A stretch of 64,000 bases of DNA from CAVTRI01 sp963737075 (GTDB lineage Bacteria > Actinomycetota > Acidimicrobiia > Acidimicrobiales > Palsa-688). The translations under genes were made by a program, and so were the position numbers. Numbering within the stretch: position 1 is the first letter of the stretch; every line of letters begins with the position of its first letter. Below the pieces are notes generated by a model, which had not been told where the DNA came from, searched no databases, and worked only from the letters and a program-made list of their open reading frames with translations. The DNA lies in NCBI GenBank assembly GCA_963737075.1, contig CAVTRI010000001.1, positions 1,860,001 to 1,924,000 of the forward strand, written 5' to 3'. Of this stretch, positions 34,740 to 46,871 are shown piece after piece.

Positions 34740-35750
34740 ATGGTGCGTTACAAGATCTTGAGCGCTCTCGTTGGGGGCGCTCTCGTGGCGGGAAGCGTGG
34801 CGGCCTGTGGTGGAAGCAGCTCGAAGAACACCTCGCAGGCGGTGCAAGCAGCAGCGAAGGCCACCGCCAACCAGTCCGGTCTCAAGCTCACCGCCTCGTT
34901 GAAGGCAAGCCCGTCCGACTTGTCGGGCAGCGGAAGCTCCTCCCTGACGACAGCTCAGAAACAGGCCATCCTCAACTCCACCCTGGCCCTGCAGGTGAAC
35001 GCCGCCAACGGCACGACGCTCGCGAATGCCGGGAATGGCGGTGAGCTCGATCTGACCCTCGCCGAAAGCGGCAGCACCCTGGCCGAGACACGCGTCGTCG
35101 GGTCGACGCTCTACGTCCAGGTCAACATCGACAAGGTCACCTCCACCTACGGCCTCGACAAGGGCCGGGCGGCACAGCTGCACTCGCAGCTGCAGCAGCT
35201 CGGGTCACAGGTCGGCGGCCTCGGCGCGCTTGACAAGGGACAGTGGGTGTCGGTCGACATCAGCGCTCTGAACACGTTGACCCAGACGGCGGGCATCACC
35301 CTCCCGTCAGCACCCCAACTGGTAGGGCGTCTCGTCGCCAGCTTCTTCAACGCCCTGAGCCAGAGCAACAACATCACGTCGGCGGGCAGCGGCAAGGCTC
35401 AGATCAACGTCAGCGCCCAACAGGTGGTCACCTCGTTGGCTCAGACAGTGCAGTCCGCGCCCGGCATGTCGTCGTTCGCAAACCAGATCAACGGTCTGGC
35501 GCAGCGGGCTCACAACGCCGTGCCCGCCAACAACACGGGCAACGTGGTCGTGACGACGAGTGGGGGGATCGTGTCGAACCTGGACCTGCCGATCAACCAG
35601 TTCGACACCTCCCACAAGCTGAAGGGACCGGCCAGCGTCAGCATGGCCGTCGCCAAGGCAGGTGCGGTGTCCGCCCCCTCCGGCGCAACGGCGCTCAACC
35701 TGCCGCAACTGATCCGGGCGTTGCAAGGGAGCTCGACCAGCTCCGGATAG
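34740..35750 (+). CDS. Putative lipoprotein of unknown function
   Basis: 336 residues from ATG 34740 (a TTG at 34716 would only lengthen the signal). A lipoprotein signal peptide (YKILSALVGGALVAGSVAAC, then GGSSS) places the lipidated cysteine near residue 23. The mature part is Ser/Thr/Ala/Gln-rich with alternating strands (LALQVNAANGTTLANAG, VVGSTLYVQVNIDKV), in the style of LppX/LprG-like actinobacterial lipoproteins that may bind lipids. I cannot assign a family. Immediately follows the HtrA-like protease. Confidence 0.65.
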   Translation: MVRYKILSALVGGALVAGSVAACGGSSSKNTSQAVQAAAKATANQSGLKLTASLKASPSDLSGSGSSSLTTAQKQAILNSTLALQVNAANGTTLANAGNGGELDLTLAESGSTLAETRVVGSTLYVQVNIDKVTSTYGLDKGRAAQLHSQLQQLGSQVGGLGALDKGQWVSVDISALNTLTQTAGITLPSAPQLVGRLVASFFNALSQSNNITSAGSGKAQINVSAQQVVTSLAQTVQSAPGMSSFANQINGLAQRAHNAVPANNTGNVVVTTSGGIVSNLDLPINQFDTSHKLKGPASVSMAVAKAGAVSAPSGATALNLPQLIRALQGSSTSSG

Positions 35751-35755
35751 CGTGC

Positions 35756-35830
35756 TGGAGGCGGCGAGCGGAATCGAACCGCTGTACAGGGATTTGCAGT
35801 CCCTTGCCTAAACCACTCGGCCACGCCGCC
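35756..35830 (-). tRNA. tRNA-Cys (anticodon GCA)
   Basis: Complete 75-nt cloverleaf on the minus strand. Acceptor GGCGGCG pairs with CGCCGCC, the D arm has GGCCGAGTGGTTTAGGC, the anticodon loop has CTGCAAA with GCA at 35797-35795, the T arm has GGTTCGATTCC, discriminator U73, and the 3' CCA is encoded. Convergent with the lipoprotein gene. Confidence 0.93.
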
Positions 35831-35972
35831 CGGCGATGACAGGCCGGAAGCTTATCCGACCGCCCCGAAGTGGTGAGCCCGCCAAGCCCCGACCTCGATA
35901 GCGTCGAACAAGGCAACCGCACCCCCAGCGAGCACCCCGATCGCCATCTTCTGAGCTTGTGCCCAAGCAGAG

Positions 35973-36049
35973 AAGGTTGGCCTGCTTGTCGGTGTTCAAG
36001 AAGGCGACGGTGACAGGCGAAACGACGAAGCGACAAGCAGGCCGACCTT
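35973..36049. repeat. Long inverted repeat (19-bp arms) upstream of the DUF389 gene
   Basis: AAGGTTGGCCTGCTTGTCG at 35973-35991 pairs with CGACAAGCAGGCCGACCTT at 36031-36049 with one mismatch (T/C), around a 39-nt purine-rich loop. It would form a strong stem-loop in RNA. It ends 29 nt before the DUF389 start codon and just upstream of AGGAGG. It could be a leader structure or a small mobile-element remnant; no known riboswitch fold is evident. Confidence 0.7.
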
Positions 36050-36078
36050 TCTGGTGGGGGCACTAGGAGGCCATCGGC

Positions 36079-37024
36079 GTGATCCACGTCCGACTCGTTA
36101 GCCCACCAACCGTGACCCCTGAGCTGGTGCCCGTGCTCGCGTCGGAGCGGGCAGTGTTCAACCTGATGGTCCTGCCAGCGGCGGTTCGCAACCCTGATGG
36201 TGACTCCATCCAGTTCGACTTGCTGCAGGGTCGCGCGAACGAGGTCATCGAGCGCGTGCGTGCCACGGGGATCGATCAGCACGGTTCGATCTCCCTGGAC
36301 CCCGTGGCCGCCTCAATCTCGGCGGCAGCGACGCACACCATGGTCGACCAGTCGCGTTTCGACGAGTTCGCTCCTGTATGGGAGGAGGTCGACGCCAGGA
36401 TTCGCTCAGGTGGGAGGTTCCCGCCGTCGTGGTACCTGCTCCTGGTCATCGCCGGGCTCATCGCAGCCGTCGGGCTGCTCACCAACTCCCAGATCCTCAT
36501 CGTCGGCGCCATGGTCGTGGGACCCGAGTACGGCGCGGTCGTCGCCCTCGCGTACGCGTCGATACGGCACAAGGGCCCCGCCGTGCGCAGGAGCGCCGTG
36601 GCGCTGACGGTCGGCTTCGCCCTCGCGGCCGTCGCGCCCCTGTTTCTCGCCCTCATGACCCGGGCGGCCGGGCTGGAGCCCAGAGCCTTCGCCATCGGCC
36701 TTCGCCCAGTCAGCGATCTCATCAACACCCCCGGGTGGTTCTCCGTCATCGTGGCGACGCTGGCCGGGATAGTTGGCGTGATCTCGCTGACCGAAGCCCG
36801 CACCGGCACGCTGATCGGCGTGTTCACATCGCTGACACATCCGGGCGCGGACACGGCGTGTCGTCGCGCCCGGCAGCGGCCAGGAAGCCCTGGGTTCAGC
36901 CGAGCAGCTCTTCTTGAACGTGACAATCCTCGCTCTGGTCGCGGCCGTCGGTATTCCGGTCCAGCGGGCGCTCTGGGGCCGGATGTCCCGGGCGCGCGCC
37001 GCTAGGCGCCGGCCTCCCGTTTGA
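36079..37024 (+). CDS. DUF389 domain membrane protein, frameshifted near the C-terminus
   Basis: About 314 residues when corrected. The N-terminal soluble part (HVRLVSPPTVTPELVPVL ... VFNLMVLPAA) is typical of DUF389 proteins; the membrane part begins at WYLLLVIAGLIAAVGLLTNS and includes ILIVGAMVVGPEYG. Near 36850-36862 the frame is lost: after PGADTA, homology resumes one frame over as GSGQEALGSAEQLFLNVTIL, ending at the stop 37022-37024. Removing one base (946 nt = 3n+1) restores it. Otherwise translation runs to 37005. GTG 36079 has AGGAGG upstream. The corrected stop overlaps the next gene's TTG start. Function unknown. Confidence 0.75.
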
Positions 37025-38160
37025 CCTCCCGCTCAACGCTCTTCCGGGGTTGGGGATTACCAGAGAGCTACCGTCAACGGATCGCGCGGTCCACCCTCGA
37101 CCTCCGCCGGCTCGACCGGACCCAGGCGACGACGGTCGTCGTCGCCGCCGCGCTGACGCTCGTCGCCGGGATCGGCGAGGCGACCTCTCTGCCGGACGTC
37201 GGCCGCTTCGTGCTCTCCGGGATCGCGCTCGCCGCGCTGGCGGCACTTATCGGGCTCGCCATCGAACAAGCGGGTGAGCGGCTCGGACCTAGGGCGACGG
37301 GCCTGCTGCAGTCCACTCTGGGCAACATTCCCGAGCTGTTTGTCGGCATCTTCGCGTTGCGTGACGGTCTGACCCGGGTGGTGCAGTCCGCGCTGGCCGG
37401 CTCGATTCTGTCCAACGCGCTTCTCGTGCTCGGCTTTGCGTTCCTCGCCGGGGGTCTCCGCCACGGCACCCAGCGGTTCGATCCGGAGGAGCCCCGGCTC
37501 AACGCGTCGCTGCTCCTGCTCGCGGTGGCCGCCCTGCTTGTACCCACGCTCACCCACGAGCTCAACACCCCTGCCGCCAGCCACACCTCGGCGCTGTCCA
37601 ACGCCACGTCCATCGTGCTGCTGGCCGTCTACGCGGCAACCATTCCCTTCTACCTCCGGCACGTGAGGGGCGCCACAACCGAAGAGCCCGTCACCGGTGC
37701 CTGGCCGCTCCAGCTCTCGGCCCTGTTGCTGGCCGTGAGCAGCCTGGCGGCCGCGTTCGTCTCGGACTGGTTCGTCAATGCGCTCGTACCGGCCACTCAT
37801 TCCCTCGGCCTGTCCCAAACCTTCACGGGGCTGGTGATCGTCGCCATCGCGTCCAACGCCGTCGAGCACGTCGTCGGCATCCGCTTTGCGCTGCGGGCCA
37901 AGCCGGAGTTCGCGCTCAGCACGACCCTCAACAGCCCGTTGCAGGTCGCGCTCCTCCTCACACCGGTGCTGGTCCTGATCAGCAACGGGATTGGTCCCAC
38001 GCACCTCACGCTGGTCTTCCCTCCCCTGCTGGTCGCCGCACTGGCCGTCGCCGCGGTCGTGGTCATCGCGGTCATCTACGACGGGGAGTACACGTGGGTG
38101 GAGGGCGTGGCGCTGATCGGACTGTACGTGATCACCGCCGCCGCCTTCTGGTGGGGATAG
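37021..38160 (+). CDS. Ca2+/cation:H+ antiporter (CaCA/CAX family)
   Basis: 379 residues, about eleven transmembrane helices in two repeats. Each repeat has the acidic cation-binding motif: GNIPELFVGIFALRDG (about residue 100) and SNAVEHVVGIRFALRAKPE (about residue 280), as in CAX/ChaA exchangers. Exports Ca2+ or another cation in exchange for protons. The TTG start at 37021 overlaps the TGA of the (corrected) DUF389 gene as TTGA, so the two are translationally coupled. Confidence 0.88.
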   Translation: MTSRSTLFRGWGLPESYRQRIARSTLDLRRLDRTQATTVVVAAALTLVAGIGEATSLPDVGRFVLSGIALAALAALIGLAIEQAGERLGPRATGLLQSTLGNIPELFVGIFALRDGLTRVVQSALAGSILSNALLVLGFAFLAGGLRHGTQRFDPEEPRLNASLLLLAVAALLVPTLTHELNTPAASHTSALSNATSIVLLAVYAATIPFYLRHVRGATTEEPVTGAWPLQLSALLLAVSSLAAAFVSDWFVNALVPATHSLGLSQTFTGLVIVAIASNAVEHVVGIRFALRAKPEFALSTTLNSPLQVALLLTPVLVLISNGIGPTHLTLVFPPLLVAALAVAAVVVIAVIYDGEYTWVEGVALIGLYVITAAAFWWG

Positions 38161-38185
38161 CGCCTGCCTGCCTACCTTGTCCGCC

Positions 38186-40360
<2,175 letters not shown>

Positions 40361-40434
40361 TTGCGGACGTGTGAACGCTCGGCGCGGTCGCGACTACTCT
40401 TCGTGTTGGGTTCGATGAGCGATAGGGAGGCGCC

Positions 40435-40950
40435 ATGATGAACCATGACGAGATGACCCCGGCGTATGCCCAGGAGGTCGGCAACCGGTTGCGGAGCATC
40501 CGCCGCCAGCAAGGCCTGTCACTACAGGCAGTAGAGGAGGGCTCGAACCGAGAGTTCAAGGCGTCGGTGCTCGGCGCGTACGAGCGCGGAGAGCGCATCA
40601 TCTCCGTCTTGCGACTTCAGCGCCTGGCGGCTCTCTACGGGGTGCCCGTCGACCAACTCCTGCCGCGGCAGGACACCTTCATCACCGGCGGCCAGCTCGA
40701 GGGCGCGGCCGGCCGGCGGCAGGCGGACCGGTCCCCTATCAGCGTGGATCTCGGACGCCTCGAACGGCTGGAAGCACCCGAGAAAGAGTTGCTCCACCGC
40801 TACGTCGGGATGATCCAGATCCAACGTGGCGACTTCAACGGGCGAGTGATCACCATCCGCAACGAGGACGTGCGCGCACTGGGACGGGTGTTCGGCCGGG
40901 ACGAATCATCCATGCGGGAGCGCATCGAGGAGCTGGGCCTGCGCGCCTGA
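40435..40950 (+). CDS. BldD-like transcriptional regulator
   Basis: 171 residues. The N-terminal XRE-type helix-turn-helix (VGNRLRSIRRQQGLSLQAVE, then YERGERIISVLRLQRLAALYGVPVDQLLP) and the C-terminal domain (LLHRYVGMIQIQRGDFNGRVITIRNEDVRALG) match the actinobacterial BldD-like family. In Streptomyces, BldD is a developmental repressor that dimerises on cyclic di-GMP through an RxD-x8-RxxD signature; here an RGD/RxxD-like arrangement is not obvious, so c-di-GMP binding is uncertain. First of two adjacent ATGs, preceded by GGGAGG. Confidence 0.8.
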   Translation: MMNHDEMTPAYAQEVGNRLRSIRRQQGLSLQAVEEGSNREFKASVLGAYERGERIISVLRLQRLAALYGVPVDQLLPRQDTFITGGQLEGAAGRRQADRSPISVDLGRLERLEAPEKELLHRYVGMIQIQRGDFNGRVITIRNEDVRALGRVFGRDESSMRERIEELGLRA

Positions 40951-40969
40951 AGCGTCGGCACGCAGCCGT

Positions 40970-41686
40970 TTACCGGCCGAACATGGTCAGCCAGGCGTCT
41001 TGTGTTGCCGGCTTGAACACCATGTTCATCTCCTTGACCGCCCCCATCGTGGCGGCCGACGGCGTGGAGTAACGGTGGCCGGGAAAGACGGCGACCTCAT
41101 CGGGAAGGGAAGCCAGCCGCTGCAGGCTGTGATACATCGCCTCCGGATCACTGCCCGGCAGGTCAGTGCGGCCGCAGCCCTCCAGGAACAGCGTGTCGCC
41201 GGAAATCAGCATCGAACCGATCAGAAAGCACTGGCTTCCCGGCGTATGCCCGGGCGTATGAAGCAGTTCGACATCGACGTTGCCGACCCGGACCCGGTCG
41301 CCGCTGTCATGGGCGACGATGTCGCCGGCCGATGCCCCCGTGATTCTCTGCACCGACAACGCCTCGTCGCGGTGGGTGTGCACGGGGACGGGGTTGGCAG
41401 CGAGCAGCTGCCCGACCCCCTCGATGGTGTAGCCCATCATGGAGCCACCGACATGGTCCGGGTGGTGGTGGGTGACCAGTGCGCCCACGACTCGCATGCC
41501 GTCACGGCCGGCGATCTCGAGGAGGTCCGCCACGCCGTAGGCGGGGTCTACGACCAGTGCCTCGCCGGTGGCGCGGTCTCCAACCAGGTAGGCGAAGTTG
41601 ACCATCTGCTCGGCGACCTGATCCCCCACGGCGAAGTCACGGCCCGAGAGGAGTTGGCGAACGTACAACGTGTCAGCGGCTGCCAC
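40970..41686 (-). CDS. MBL-fold hydrolase (glyoxalase II/ETHE1-like)
   Basis: 238 residues. Metallo-beta-lactamase metal ligands: THHHPDH (H73, H75, D77, H78), HTPGHTPGS, SGDTLFLEGCGRTDLPG and PGHRYSTPS. The GRTDLPG form resembles glyoxalase II and persulfide dioxygenase-like enzymes; without the longer C-terminal helical domain of true glyoxalase II the substrate stays open (thioester or persulfide). Convergent with the BldD-like gene. Confidence 0.82.
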   Translation of the reverse strand: MAAADTLYVRQLLSGRDFAVGDQVAEQMVNFAYLVGDRATGEALVVDPAYGVADLLEIAGRDGMRVVGALVTHHHPDHVGGSMMGYTIEGVGQLLAANPVPVHTHRDEALSVQRITGASAGDIVAHDSGDRVRVGNVDVELLHTPGHTPGSQCFLIGSMLISGDTLFLEGCGRTDLPGSDPEAMYHSLQRLASLPDEVAVFPGHRYSTPSAATMGAVKEMNMVFKPATQDAWLTMFGR

Positions 41687-41967
41687 GGGCTCTCATGGTA
41701 CGGGGGCCGCGGCCTGCAGGCGCTCGTGTCTGGCGGGCACGGCGCGATGAAGCACCCCCGTGCTCGCCCAGGCGCGTTCAAGCCGCCTATGCGACACCCG
41801 AGCGCGCCCCAGGGTGGGTTGCCGCGACGCCTGACCGCGCCAACCGCCGGGGCGTGCCGCGAGCGAGCGCACTCTGCCGGTGTGCGCTCGTTCTCGCGGG
41901 AATACTTGCGTCCGCAACTATCGTTGGTAGGGGTGTAGGCTGAAAACCACAAAAAGAGGGAGACGCC

Positions 41968-42927
<960 letters not shown>

Positions 42928-42989
42928 GGCCACCACAGATCCCGACGCGCAGCAGGCGACAGGAGCGGCAACGGGCATAGGGTGCCGGC

Positions 42990-45359
42990 ATGCCCGGCTC
43001 CCTCCTCGGCACCCGAGTCCTGCGCGTCGAAGACCCTGCACTGCTCCGCGGTCAGGGAACCTACGTCGGCAATCTGCGCCTTCCCGGCCTGGCGAACGTC
43101 CATTTCGTGCGGTCGCCGATCGCCCACGGCCGGATCGTGAGCATAGATACCAGCGAGGCGGCAGCCATGCCCGGCGTGCTCGCGGTCTATACCGCGACGG
43201 ATCTGGGCCTGGCGCCGTTTCACGGGTTCATGGTGCTCAACCCGGCGTGCGCCCGGCCCCCGCTAGCGGCGGACAAGGTCCGTTTCGTCGGAGAAGCGGT
43301 CGCCGCCGTGGTGGCCGAGACGATGGCCCAGGCCGCCGACGCCGCCGACGCGGTCGTTGTCGACTACGACCCGCTGTCCGCGGTCGTCGATCCCGAGGAT
43401 GCGCTCGACGACGGAGCACCGCTGCAGTTCGATGAGCTGGGCACCAACCTGGTCGCCGGCAGTGCGGGGGACGGCGATCCGTTGGATGGGGCAGCCACCG
43501 TGGTGCGGGGTCGGATCGTCAACCAGCGGATCGCCGTGGTGCCGATGGAAGGCAACGCCATCGTCGCCGACCCGACCGCGGATGGCTACGAAATGACGGT
43601 GCATGTGTCGACGCAGATGCCGCACATGTTCCATCGCATGGCGGGAAAGCTGCTCGGCATCGATCGTGCGGCGCTGCGGGTGGTGACCCCGCACGTGGGA
43701 GGCGCGTTCGGATCCAAGGCAGGACCGGGCGCCGAGCACCTGGTGACGATGGCGGCCGCCCGCCGGCTGGGCCGGCCCCTGCGCTGGGTGGAAACCCGCT
43801 CGGAAAACCTCGTCGCCATGCCCCATGGCCGCGGTCAGGTGCAGTGGGTGGAGATGGGATTCGACGACGACGGCCGAATCACGGGGATGCACTGTCGCGT
43901 CCTCGGCGACGCCGGCGCCTACGCCGGCTTCGGCGGGGCGCTGGCGTTGGGACCCACCCGGACCATGGCGCAGGGCGTCTACCACATTCCGCGGCTGCGC
44001 TGCGACGTTGGAGTGGTGGTCACCAACACGACGCCGATGGGGGCGTTTCGGGGAGCAGGGCGGCCCGAGGCGGCCGAGTTCCTGGAGCGCATGATGGACC
44101 TGGCCGCCACCAGGCTGGGTATCGACCCCGCGGAGCTGCGTCGGCGCAACCTGATCCGCCCCGACGCGTTCCCTTACACAACGCAGGTCGGGACCGAGTA
44201 CGACAGCGGCGACTACCAGAAGGCCCTGGAGGAGGCGCTGCACCTGGCCGGCTATCGCGAATTGCGGGAGGCTCAGGCCCGGCGCCGCGAACGTGGCGAC
44301 CGCTGGCAGCTCGGCGTCGGAGTGGCCGTGTACGTCGAGATCACGGCCGGCGGCATGGGACAGGAGTTCGGTGCCGTCGAGGTGCACCCCAATGGTCGGG
44401 CCACCGTCCGGGCGGGTACGTCCTCGCACGGGCAGGGTCACGCGACGGCGTTCGCCATGCTGGTGTCGGACCGTCTCGGCATCCCGCTGGACCGCATCGA
44501 CTTCGTGCAGTCGGACACCGCCGCGGTGCCCCGCGGCAACGGCACCGGCGGGTCACGGTCACTGCAGATCGGCGGCAACGCCGTCCGGGCGGCGGCCGGC
44601 CAGCTGTGGGACAAGGCCCGGCTCCTGGCTGCCGACGAGCTCGAAGCGGCGCCAGAAGACATCGTCGTCCACGACGACGGCCGAGTCGGCGTCTCGGGAG
44701 TCCCCTCCAGCGCCCGCACCTGGGCCGAGCTCTCGGCGGCTGCACACAAGCGCGACGACCCGCTGGCCATCGAGACCGACTTCCAGCAGGACGGGGCGAC
44801 GTTTCCCTTCGGGGCGCACGTCTCGGTCGTCGAGGTGGACCGCGAGACCGGTCAGGTTCGCCCGCTGCGCCACGTCGCCGTCGACGACTGCGGCCGCATC
44901 CTCAACCCACTGCTCGTCACCGGCCAGCAGCATGGTGGCATCGCCCAAGGGATGGCCCAGGCGCTGTGGGAGGAGGTCCGCTTCGACCCCGATGGCAACC
45001 CGTTGACGGCGACGCTGGCGGACTACGGGATGCCCTCGAGTGCCGAGCTGCCGCGCTTTGAATCGGCGAACACCGAGACGCCCACACCCCGAAATCCGTT
45101 GGGAGCCAAGGGCATCGGCGAGTCGGGCACGATCGGTTCGACGCCATCGGTGCACAACGCGGTGATCGATGCCCTTTCTCCTTATGGAGTCCGACACATC
45201 GATATGCCGTGCACACCCCACAAGGTGTGGGAGGCCTTGCAGGCGGCTGTGCGGCGTGAGGGCGCACCTGAGCCCGACCCGTGGCGTAAACCGCCGGCAG
45301 CCTTCGCGTCGCTGCCCGCCCCGCGGGCGCGAGCCGATACGGCAGAAGTCGACATCTGA
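42990..45359 (+). CDS. Xanthine dehydrogenase family molybdopterin-binding (large) subunit
   Basis: 789 residues, molybdenum hydroxylase large subunit (CoxL/XdhB-like). N-terminal domain with RGQGTYVGNLRLPG; Mo-cofactor segments GGAFGSK, GAFRGAGRPEAAEF and GGSRSLQIGGNAVR; and the C-terminal catalytic glutamate in GAKGIGESGTIG. GAFRGAGR resembles the form II (non-canonical) loop rather than the cysteine-bearing loop of true CO dehydrogenases, so the substrate is probably an aldehyde or heterocycle. The usual FAD and [2Fe-2S] subunits are missing nearby. TAGGGT 6 nt before the ATG suggests a leaderless mRNA. Confidence 0.85.
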   Translation: MPGSLLGTRVLRVEDPALLRGQGTYVGNLRLPGLANVHFVRSPIAHGRIVSIDTSEAAAMPGVLAVYTATDLGLAPFHGFMVLNPACARPPLAADKVRFVGEAVAAVVAETMAQAADAADAVVVDYDPLSAVVDPEDALDDGAPLQFDELGTNLVAGSAGDGDPLDGAATVVRGRIVNQRIAVVPMEGNAIVADPTADGYEMTVHVSTQMPHMFHRMAGKLLGIDRAALRVVTPHVGGAFGSKAGPGAEHLVTMAAARRLGRPLRWVETRSENLVAMPHGRGQVQWVEMGFDDDGRITGMHCRVLGDAGAYAGFGGALALGPTRTMAQGVYHIPRLRCDVGVVVTNTTPMGAFRGAGRPEAAEFLERMMDLAATRLGIDPAELRRRNLIRPDAFPYTTQVGTEYDSGDYQKALEEALHLAGYRELREAQARRRERGDRWQLGVGVAVYVEITAGGMGQEFGAVEVHPNGRATVRAGTSSHGQGHATAFAMLVSDRLGIPLDRIDFVQSDTAAVPRGNGTGGSRSLQIGGNAVRAAAGQLWDKARLLAADELEAAPEDIVVHDDGRVGVSGVPSSARTWAELSAAAHKRDDPLAIETDFQQDGATFPFGAHVSVVEVDRETGQVRPLRHVAVDDCGRILNPLLVTGQQHGGIAQGMAQALWEEVRFDPDGNPLTATLADYGMPSSAELPRFESANTETPTPRNPLGAKGIGESGTIGSTPSVHNAVIDALSPYGVRHIDMPCTPHKVWEALQAAVRREGAPEPDPWRKPPAAFASLPAPRARADTAEVDI

Positions 45360-45409
45360 GCGCCGACCTCAGCGGTAGGGTGTGGCAGCCGACCGACCGG
45401 GGGTGCGTC

Positions 45410-46369
45410 ATGGCCATTGCAGAACAGGAACTCGAGCGGATCGAGATCAACGACCTCAAGGGAATGGGCCAGGTCGACATCGACGATGTCCTCGAGTACG
45501 TCCACGTCCCGAGCGCCAACCTGCCGGACTATCTCGACCTGTACGCCCGGTACCTGCGTCAGCGGTGGAACGTCTACGAGCTCGACTTCGCCCGGGACAA
45601 AACCGATTGGCGCGAGACCATGAGCGACGAATCGCGGGAGTCGTTCCTGTCGATCGCGTCCGGCTTCCATCACGGTGAACGTCAGGTAGAGGTCGAACTG
45701 GCGCCCCTGCTCTTCGGCGTGCCGGAGGACTACAAGATCTACCTGACCAGCCAACTGGAGGACGAGGCGCGCCACACCGTCTTCTTCGATCGCTTCTACC
45801 GCGACGTGGTCGGCATGGAGGGCGACGGGATCATGGACGTGCTCGATGGGTCGTGGAAGTACATCCAGGAGGTGTTCGTCGGCCCATTCGGCCTGCTCGC
45901 CTACCTCACGGACGACCTCCGGCGCCGGCCGTACGACAAGCATCTGCAGATGCAGTACGCCACCACGTACATGATCTGGATCGAAGGCGTCCTGGCCCTC
46001 TCGGTGATGAAGATCACCCTCAACTACGCCCGAGACAACAAGGTGCTTCCCGCGTACTACACCGGGTTCACCGCCACCTGCCGGGACGAGGCCCGTCACG
46101 TGCAGGGCGGTATGCGCTTCGTGCGGGATCTTCTCGACGAGGATCCCAGCTACGTCAAGGACATGCACGAGACGCTGCGCACGCTCCTGACGCTGAGCGC
46201 CGCCCGCTCCGGCTACATCTACTACGAGCCGCTCGGCTGGTCGGAAGAGCGGGTCCAGGACCTGTTCATGGACCAGCTGCACAAGAAGCTGGCCATGGTC
46301 GGCGTGTCGCTGCCGCCCGACCTCGAGGACATGATCAAGATGGTCAAGCCCACCCTGGCAGGCGGCTGA
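45410..46369 (+). CDS. R2-like ligand-binding oxidase (R2lox), ribonucleotide reductase R2 superfamily
   Basis: 319-residue ferritin-like helical protein. Dimetal ligands line up as E90, E119, H122 (EDEARH), E192 (WIEG), E227 and H230 (DEARH). The spacing matches mycobacterial R2lox (ligands E68, E101, H104, E167, E202, H205), and the cross-linking Val/Tyr pair of R2lox (V71/Y162) aligns with V93/Y187. That favours an Mn/Fe oxidase with a bound lipid-like ligand over a true ribonucleotide reductase subunit; no nrdE/nrdA is present. ATG 45410 fits the N-terminus and follows GGGGG; GTG 45380 is the alternative. Confidence 0.75.
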   Translation: MAIAEQELERIEINDLKGMGQVDIDDVLEYVHVPSANLPDYLDLYARYLRQRWNVYELDFARDKTDWRETMSDESRESFLSIASGFHHGERQVEVELAPLLFGVPEDYKIYLTSQLEDEARHTVFFDRFYRDVVGMEGDGIMDVLDGSWKYIQEVFVGPFGLLAYLTDDLRRRPYDKHLQMQYATTYMIWIEGVLALSVMKITLNYARDNKVLPAYYTGFTATCRDEARHVQGGMRFVRDLLDEDPSYVKDMHETLRTLLTLSAARSGYIYYEPLGWSEERVQDLFMDQLHKKLAMVGVSLPPDLEDMIKMVKPTLAGG

Positions 46370-46374
46370 CCGTC

Positions 46375-46830
46375 ATGGCCGACTTCATGACCCCGGAGTG
46401 GGCCGACGCCTGCCGGGAGGCGATCAACGGGTGGCCGACGCCGGAAGTCAAGGCGTCCAAGCTTCAGGACTTCTGGGACTGGATCGACATGGTCCGGCCG
46501 TTTGTGACCGGCCGGCTGGCCTTGACGGTGCGTGACATGCCCGTGGCCGGCCCCGACACGCTGGCGCTCGACTTCGAGGAGAGCAAGGTCGTCGGCGCCG
46601 CAGTCATGTCCCGTTTGGAAGCGGAGCCGGACGCGGTGTTCTTGCTGGCCGGCGCGTATGCCGACTGGACGGCGATGCTCGACGGCTATGACGTCGGCAA
46701 GACGGTCATGTACCGGCACCTGATGCTCGAAAAGGGCGAGGTGCTCCAGTTCTTCATGGCCGCGTTCTTCTGGACGGAGCTGCTCGCCGCCATCCAGAGC
46801 GTGCCTGCCGAGGTGCCGCAGCCCGCCTGA
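46375..46830 (+). CDS. SCP2-like protein of unknown function
   Basis: 151 residues. The sequence begins MADFMTPEWADACREAIN; then LALTVRDMPVAGPDTLALDF, VVGAAVMSRLEAEPDAVFLLAGAYADWTAMLDGY and a helical end (KGEVLQFFMAAFFWTELLAAI). The layout resembles SCP2/sterol-carrier-like lipid-binding domains, though I cannot name a conserved motif with certainty. It starts 5 nt after the R2lox gene ends, so it is co-transcribed and may supply or bind the lipid ligand (inference). Confidence 0.55.
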   Translation: MADFMTPEWADACREAINGWPTPEVKASKLQDFWDWIDMVRPFVTGRLALTVRDMPVAGPDTLALDFEESKVVGAAVMSRLEAEPDAVFLLAGAYADWTAMLDGYDVGKTVMYRHLMLEKGEVLQFFMAAFFWTELLAAIQSVPAEVPQPA

Positions 46831-46871
46831 GACGCCCCTCGCGCGAGGCGGTCCTACACTCGCGTGGCGTT

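Noticed and set aside
33561..35183. 540-codon minus-strand frame across the HtrA and lipoprotein genes
   Set aside because: Composition is typical of antisense GC-rich DNA and it spans two unrelated genes and their gap.
42990..45359. Carbon monoxide dehydrogenase large subunit (coxL)
   Set aside because: The active-site loop is GAFRGAGR, without the cysteine-bearing form I loop, and coxM/coxS are missing.
45410..46369. Genuine ribonucleotide reductase beta subunit
   Set aside because: No large subunit gene is nearby and the Val/Tyr pair and ligand spacing fit R2lox better.
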